From assembly GCA_003244035.1 (NCBI GenBank), contig QHBV01000158.1, positions 20,890-30,147 on the forward strand: DNA of 9,258 nucleotides. Direction: 5' to 3'. The number at the start of each line of letters is the position of its first letter. Within the stretch, counting starts at the first letter, position 1. Source of the stretch: Solirubrobacterales bacterium (lineage in GTDB: Bacteria > Actinomycetota > Thermoleophilia > Solirubrobacterales > Solirubrobacteraceae). Made by a program: the position numbers and the translations under genes. This document shows, piece by piece, positions 6,801 to 9,258 of this stretch. The notes below the pieces were generated by a model. That model did no database searches. It saw only the letters and a program-made list of their open reading frames with translations, and had not been told where the DNA came from.

Positions 6801-7219
6801 TCGACGCGTACGTCCCGGCCGACTACATCCCCTACGAGCAGGCGAAGGTCGACGTCCACAGGAGGATCGCCGCGGCCCGGGAGGTGGCCGACCTGGCGCT
6901 GCTACGCGAAGAGCTCGAGGACCGCTTCGGCCCGGTGCCGGAGCCGCTGGCGAACCTGATCCTGCTGCAGCAAGCGCGGATCAAGCTCGGGCAGGCCGGT
7001 GCCACCGCGGTGACGGTGCGCGGCGGGCGCCTGGCGGTGACGCCGGTCGAGCTCGACTCGGTTCGCGCGAAGCGGATCCGGGCGGAGATCCCCGAGGCGC
7101 TGTACGAGTCGGGCAAGTCGCAGCTCTCGGTGCGCGTGGGCGAGGACCCCGTGGCGCAGTTCCCGGCGGTGGTGCGTGCCGCCGACGTGCTGCTGGCGCT
7201 AACGCGGGAGGCGGCGTAG
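3854..7219 (+). CDS. mfd: Transcription-repair coupling factor Mfd
   Basis: This 1121-residue protein is close to the usual length of about 1150. Mfd is a DNA translocase that binds RNA polymerase stalled at lesions, pushes it off and recruits UvrA for nucleotide excision repair. An N-terminal UvrB-like module occupies about residues 1-330, including QFAIRGGLLDLFP in the UvrA-contacting part. VVAGDDRAARDLAGAL replaces a working Walker A there, as expected for this degenerate module. The RNA-polymerase-interacting, CarD-like domain is at about 445-520 (DLRTGDMVVHEDHGVARF). The SF2 helicase core follows: Walker A GDVGYGKTE (603-611), DEEQ (704-707), SATPIPRTL (from 730) and QIRGRVGR (from 873). 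The TRG translocation motif is near 905-935 (FKIAMRDLEIRGAGNLLG) and a C-terminal domain occupies the last 150 residues. GTG 3854 directly abuts an in-frame TAA, so it is the most upstream start; AGGA lies 11 nt before it. All motifs look intact. Confidence 0.97.
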   Translation: MLRALLAQADEDPQTARLQRDGGRAFVSQSLRAYLLAALLEQDPDRPAIVVAGDDRAARDLAGALGTWLAPRTVRHYPSRGVTYESHLAPPPHLVGLRIAALDALLEPAGDGAPVIVVSAVALSEKVPDPTLRPHGFTLRIGELLDLEETARDLLAAGYERVDQVEDRGQFAIRGGLLDLFPATEDRAVRADLFGDEIESLRWFSTFTQRSLGEAQAVEVAPAAELAPEHRELAEIAALESEADRPDIAELLPVDDFRELLALAPADASIVIAGEEDVGPALADHWQDVTAAFHDADAHHLYVAPGAIEDALRDRARIRLSSIEGDQPFSFRAQTANFAARSLKQAEPELEQLARSGYRTVVAFARRGEGERMAYNLGRLRVSWLDQGETGLAPAPRAASPINFVHARLQEGFVAPAFKLAVIPEHRLLRRRRAAPQRPERRRGVLRSFVDLRTGDMVVHEDHGVARFAGFDTKTVAGVTRDYLYLEYAGSDRVFVPVDQLAKISRYVGAGGVSPTLSKLGGTRWDTLKARARRAAQELAGELLHLYAERKRREGHEFGPDTDWQREFEDAFPFTETPDQRDAIELVKADMEAPRPMDRLICGDVGYGKTEVALRAAFKAVQDGKQALLLVPTTILAQQHFGTFSERLKDYPVTIEQVSRFRPAAEQRAVVGRFAQGAVDILIGTHRLLSRDVRARDLGLLIVDEEQRFGVKQKELLRQLKLKVDVISMSATPIPRTLQMSLAGVRDISVIETPPEGRRPVKTYVGEYDEELVRGALEREHHRGGQAFFLHNRVQSIDETAERLRALCPAMRFEVAHGQMEERTLERRMLSFLRGDADVLVCTSIIESGIDIPQANTLIVERADGFGLAQLYQIRGRVGRSRERAYAYLLYPSAAALTPEGAQRLSALSDYTELGAGFKIAMRDLEIRGAGNLLGDEQSGHVAALGFELYMQMLDEAVAAAPASDGTGGEEDDWEPVRLDCRVDAYVPADYIPYEQAKVDVHRRIAAAREVADLALLREELEDRFGPVPEPLANLILLQQARIKLGQAGATAVTVRGGRLAVTPVELDSVRAKRIRAEIPEALYESGKSQLSVRVGEDPVAQFPAVVRAADVLLALTREAA

Positions 7220-7260
7220 GATCCGCGACGAAGTGAATGACGGGATCGGGGCGGTCGGGG

Positions 7261-7332
7261 GACGAGCAGCCGGATGACTCGGGCGCGGCCCGGTCCGGCG
7301 AGGCCGGAAGCCGAGCGGGCCGCAAGCCCGAG
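7261..7332 (+). repeat. Structured repeat copy B, two nested stems
   Basis: This is the homologue of 3648-3721 in opposite orientation. The outer stem is GCGGCCCG/CGGGCCGC (7285-7292 with 7316-7323, 8 bp). The inner stem is TCCGGC/GCCGGA (7294-7299 with 7303-7308) with a GAG loop. In copy A the inner stem reads CCAGC-GAG-GCTGG, so an A-T pair there corresponds to a G-C pair here and pairing is kept. The unpaired GCCGAG on the 3' side is also conserved. A second hairpin follows at 7352-7368. Confidence 0.75.
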
Positions 7333-7351
7333 GGCGCGAGCGGGAGGCGAC

Positions 7352-7368
7352 GCGTAGCAGCGCTACGC
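7352..7368. other. 7-bp hairpin downstream of repeat B
   Basis: GCGTAGC-AGC-GCTACGC is a perfect stem-loop. It is preceded by AGGCGA and followed by AAGCCGAGCG, echoing the AAGCCGAGCG at 7308-7317. In copy A the equivalent position holds a shorter hairpin, GCGAA-GA-TTCGC (3633-3644 read on the minus strand). With no T-run it is not a standard intrinsic terminator, though it lies in the convergent gap between mfd and the DUF2510 gene. Confidence 0.5.
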
Positions 7369-7495
7369 AAGCCGAGCGATCGTGCCGTATCCGCGAAGTC
7401 ATCCCGGCCGCATCCGGACCGTCAGATACTTCGTTGCGGACCCTCGGACGTCCAAGCCCGGTGCGGACGTCCTACGCCGGGGGCCTGGAGCAGGC

Positions 7496-7885
7496 CTAGC
7501 TGCTCGGGACCGGGGCTTTCCTGTCGCTCTTGAGCTCGTGCTCGGACTTGAGCATCTTGCCGCGGTAGAAGTTGACGACCCATGCGACCGCCAGCGACGC
7601 GAACAGGACACCCGCCGAGATCGCGCCGATGTAGCCCGCGACGGTGACGTGGGCGCCGTCCACGACCTCCTTCATCACCGCCGCGATGCACAGCCCGACG
7701 AAAGCGATGGCCCCTGTAACACAGGAGACCTTGAACATCAGGCCGGGGGGTGCGAGGTGCTCAGTCCACTCCTTGCCGTCCCAGTAGCGCTGCCCTGGGT
7801 GCGTCCTCGGATCGGGATACCAGCCCTCGGCGCGCGGGGTTGATGCTCGCTCGTTTGTGGATGGTGGCTTGGTGGCGGTTGCCAT
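7496..7885 (-). CDS. DUF2510 domain membrane protein
   Basis: This is a 129-residue protein. After a polar N-terminus it has the DUF2510 signature EGWYPDPRTHPGQRYWDGKE with WTEH (about residues 21-44), a short tryptophan-rich module common at the N-terminus of actinobacterial membrane proteins and of unknown function. Two hydrophobic helices follow (about 51-74, FKVSCVTGAIAFVGLCIAAVM, and 83-105, VAGYIGAISAGVLFASLAVAWVV). A basic cytoplasmic-looking tail (YRGKMLKSEHELKSDRK) ends the protein. I chose ATG 7885 over ATG 7912 because AAGGAG stands 5 nt upstream of 7885. The gene converges on mfd, separated from it by the structured repeat field, and is divergent from the lipoprotein gene. Its role cannot be inferred from context. 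Confidence 0.85.
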   Translation of the reverse strand: MATATKPPSTNERASTPRAEGWYPDPRTHPGQRYWDGKEWTEHLAPPGLMFKVSCVTGAIAFVGLCIAAVMKEVVDGAHVTVAGYIGAISAGVLFASLAVAWVVNFYRGKMLKSEHELKSDRKAPVPSS

Positions 7886-7890
7886 GTCTG

Positions 7891-7896
7891 CTCCTT
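7891..7896 (-). promoter_or_regulatory. Strong ribosome-binding site AAGGAG deciding start 7885
   Basis: On the minus strand AAGGAG lies 5 nt before the ATG at 7885. It lies inside the longer open frame from 7912, so it argues for the shorter protein. Confidence 0.6.
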
Positions 7897-8053
7897 CTTG
7901 CTTCTTACTCATGGGCGCTTGTCCCGGGGACGCGAGGGTCCTCGGACTTTACTCCCTATCTATGGGGACGGACCCAGGTTCGGCTCTGTAAAGCCAAGGG
8001 CCGCGTGGGCGGAGCTCAATCGTCGGCTGGTCTACCAGCGAAAAGTCGGCTAG

Positions 8054-8083
8054 TTGGCAACCGTCCGCCGTCGACTCTACTCT
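8054..8083 (+). promoter_or_regulatory. Possible promoter TTGGCA-N18-TACTCT upstream of the lipoprotein gene
   Basis: TTGGCA (8054-8059) differs from the -35 consensus at one base, and TACTCT (8078-8083) follows after 18 nt. It lies in an unusually A/T-rich patch that ends in seven T (8104-8110). It would give an 80-nt leader. The alternative is the TACCAT box at 8153. The rest of the 285-bp divergent gap (7886-8170) holds a short inverted repeat, GCTGGT-CT-ACCAGC (8026-8039), and no gene. Confidence 0.3.
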
Positions 8084-8152
8084 GATTCTTGGCGAATTGG
8101 AGATTTTTTTCAGGGCCTCGCGCAGCGGCTTCCGCTTGCCGACCAGCCCCGC

Positions 8153-8158
8153 TACCAT
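8153..8158 (+). promoter_or_regulatory. Putative -10 box TACCAT of the lipoprotein gene
   Basis: CGCTACCATC (8150-8159) ends 11 nt before ATG 8171, exactly as the same 10-mer does before rplY. No clear -35 is visible, and only a weak GGA precedes the ATG. Confidence 0.4.
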
Positions 8159-8170
8159 CAGCCCGGATCG

Positions 8171-9258
8171 ATGAGGTCCCTGAGGTTCATCCTGGCGCTC
8201 GGCGCCTTTTTTTTGGTCGCGGCGGGGCTGTCGGCTTGCGGCAGCGGCGTACCGGGCAACGCGGTCGCGGACATGGCCGGCAATCCGATCACCACCACCG
8301 CGTTCAAGCACTGGATGGTCGTCGCCGCAAAGGGAAACGCGCAGGGGCCCGGCGCACCCGTGATCGTGCCCACCGATCCTCCGGACTTCAAGCAGTGCGT
8401 CGCCCAGGTGCGCAAGGAGATCCCGGGGCTGGCGCAGACCCCCACCAGCCAGATCAAGAGCGACTGCGGCCAGCTCTTCACCTCGCTCTCGAGCCAAGTG
8501 ATGGGCTTCCTGATCACCGCGTACTGGTACCAGGCCGAGGCCGCCAGGCAGCACATCAAGGTCACCGATGCCCAGGTCCAGCAGGAGTTCAACACCGAAA
8601 AGGCCTCCCAGTTCCACACCGATGCCGCGTTCCAGGCGTTCCTCAGCCAGTCGGGCCAGACCCAGCAGGACATTCTCTTCCTCGTCCGCAGGGACCTGAT
8701 CACCCGGAAGCTGCTGGCCAGGCAGCCGACGAGCGTCACCAGCGCCAAGATCCAGTCCTACTACCAGGCGCATCTCTCGCAGTTCGGCTCGCCCGAGTCG
8801 CGCGACATCAGAGTCGTACTCACCCATAGCAGCGCCCAGGCAGACGCCGCGAAGGCGGCGCTGGCCAAGGGAAAGAGCTGGAGCGCGGTAGCCAGCCAGT
8901 ACTCGGTCGACGCCGCCACCAAGTCCAAGGGCGGCGTCCTGACTGGCGTCACCAAGGGACAGGAGGATCAGGGGCTCGATAAGGCGGCGTTCTCGGCGCC
9001 GCTGAACAAGCTGCTCGGGCCCGTGCAAGGGACGTTCGGTTTCTATGTGTTCGAGGTCACCAAGATCACGGCCGCCACTCAGCAGACGCTCGCGCAGGCG
9101 ACCCCAAAGATCCAGCAACTGCTTCAGAGCCAGCTGCAGACGGGTGCGCAGAACGCGGTCACGAAGCAGGTCCGTGACGACTGGCTGCACAAGACGCAAT
9201 GTCGCTCGGCGTATGCGATGAGCGACTGCAACGGCTTCAAGCCACCCAAGGCCGCGAC
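8171..9258 (+). CDS. PrsA/SurA-like parvulin-family lipoprotein, 3' end missing
   Basis: The frame stays open from ATG 8171 to the window edge (362 residues, no stop). The N-terminus is a lipoprotein signal: MRSLRF, a hydrophobic helix, then the lipobox LSAC with Cys23 as lipidation site. Mature protein would sit outside the cytoplasmic membrane as a secretion foldase or chaperone. Residues about 30-195 form a helical SurA/PrsA-type N domain. Residues about 210-300 form the parvulin (PpiC) fold, recognisable by WSAVASQYSVD, SKGG and FGFYVFEVTKI. Compared with B. subtilis PrsA (ASHILV, KGGDLG, YGYHIIK), the two active-site histidines correspond to Arg214 and Tyr292, and the GGD aspartate to Val256. 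Prolyl isomerase activity is therefore doubtful. Four cysteines after Cys23 (76, 99, 344, 353) could form two disulfides. Eight T at 8207-8214 encode Phe13-Phe14-Leu15. The gene is divergent from the DUF2510 gene and follows mfd by about 950 bp. Confidence 0.88.
   Translation, partial: MRSLRFILALGAFFLVAAGLSACGSGVPGNAVADMAGNPITTTAFKHWMVVAAKGNAQGPGAPVIVPTDPPDFKQCVAQVRKEIPGLAQTPTSQIKSDCGQLFTSLSSQVMGFLITAYWYQAEAARQHIKVTDAQVQQEFNTEKASQFHTDAAFQAFLSQSGQTQQDILFLVRRDLITRKLLARQPTSVTSAKIQSYYQAHLSQFGSPESRDIRVVLTHSSAQADAAKAALAKGKSWSAVASQYSVDAATKSKGGVLTGVTKGQEDQGLDKAAFSAPLNKLLGPVQGTFGFYVFEVTKITAATQQTLAQATPKIQQLLQSQLQTGAQNAVTKQVRDDWLHKTQCRSAYAMSDCNGFKPPKAA

Larger units (their letters stand above)
7218..7444. 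repeat. Imperfect 26-bp inverted repeat bounding the mfd 3' gap
   Basis: Positions 7218-7243 and the reverse complement of 7419-7444 match at 21 of 26 positions by eye (core TCCGC-ACGAAGT and TGACGG). The left arm begins inside the mfd stop codon (TAG 7217-7219). A further related stretch at 7390-7399 (TCCGCGAAGT) can pair with 7427-7439 with a small bulge. The enclosed 175 bp carry structured repeat copy B. No reading frame inside resembles a protein. It could be a small non-autonomous element or a structured 3' UTR. Confidence 0.6.

Noticed and set aside
7488..7505. Hairpin GAGCAG-GCCTAG-CTGCTC across the DUF2510 stop codon as a terminator
   Set aside because: Short stem with no T-run on either strand; too weak to call.
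8008..8069. tRNA-like stretch with GGCGGA and TCCGCC ends
   Set aside because: Only 62 nt between the pairing ends, no TTCGA T-loop and no convincing anticodon arm.
8092..8110. Intrinsic terminator ending in T7
   Set aside because: No GC-rich stem directly precedes the T-run; the patch is better explained as A/T-rich leader or promoter DNA.
7949..9199. 416-codon open frame on the minus strand opposite the lipoprotein gene
   Set aside because: The plus frame has a lipobox and parvulin motifs; the antisense product is low-complexity Leu/Gly/Arg without family features.

Overview
The window is high-GC DNA (roughly 70%) with strong G/C bias at third codon positions. Its gene content points to an actinobacterium, most likely class Thermoleophilia (Solirubrobacterales or a relative). 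It has DUF4235 and DUF2510 small membrane proteins, a CTC-type L25 with an acidic tail, the order rplY-pth-mfd-(PrsA/SurA-like lipoprotein), and several small cysteine-rich or arginine/proline-rich proteins without named families. The lineage is an inference from content, not from a marker comparison.

Layout. Positions 1-281 hold a frame-disrupted trace of a small membrane protein. A DUF4235 gene lies on the minus strand (551-282), and an unrecognised soluble protein follows on the plus strand (705-1412). Next is a single-pass extracytoplasmic protein with four cysteines (1443-1898). Its 3' end overlaps a minus-strand gene for a membrane-anchored protein with a 24-bp/8-residue tandem repeat (2247-1864). 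From 2347 the information-processing block runs on the plus strand: rplY (2347-3021), pth (about 3029-3589, with no ATG/GTG/TTG for its conserved N-terminus) and mfd (3854-7219). A DUF2510 two-helix membrane protein (7885-7496, minus) converges on mfd. Divergent from it is a lipoprotein of the PrsA/SurA parvulin family (8171 to the window end, incomplete).

How the genes relate. L25 (5S rRNA binding), peptidyl-tRNA hydrolase (peptidyl-tRNA recycling) and Mfd (removal of stalled RNA polymerase and recruitment of UvrA) form a housekeeping translation/repair cluster that is co-located in many bacteria. The downstream lipoprotein is probably a secretion foldase, but both canonical parvulin histidines appear to be replaced.

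Non-coding content. The two gaps flanking mfd (3590-3853 and 7220-7495) contain inverted copies of one structured repeat. They share a 26-nt identical block, a hairpin with a compensatory base-pair change, and a second hairpin of variable length. The downstream copy lies inside an imperfect 26-bp inverted repeat that starts at the mfd stop codon. Five gene starts carry a TAnnnT box (GCTACC-like) only 6-12 nt upstream of the start codon, suggesting leaderless or nearly leaderless mRNAs. I saw no rRNA, tRNA, CRISPR array, transposase or phage gene.
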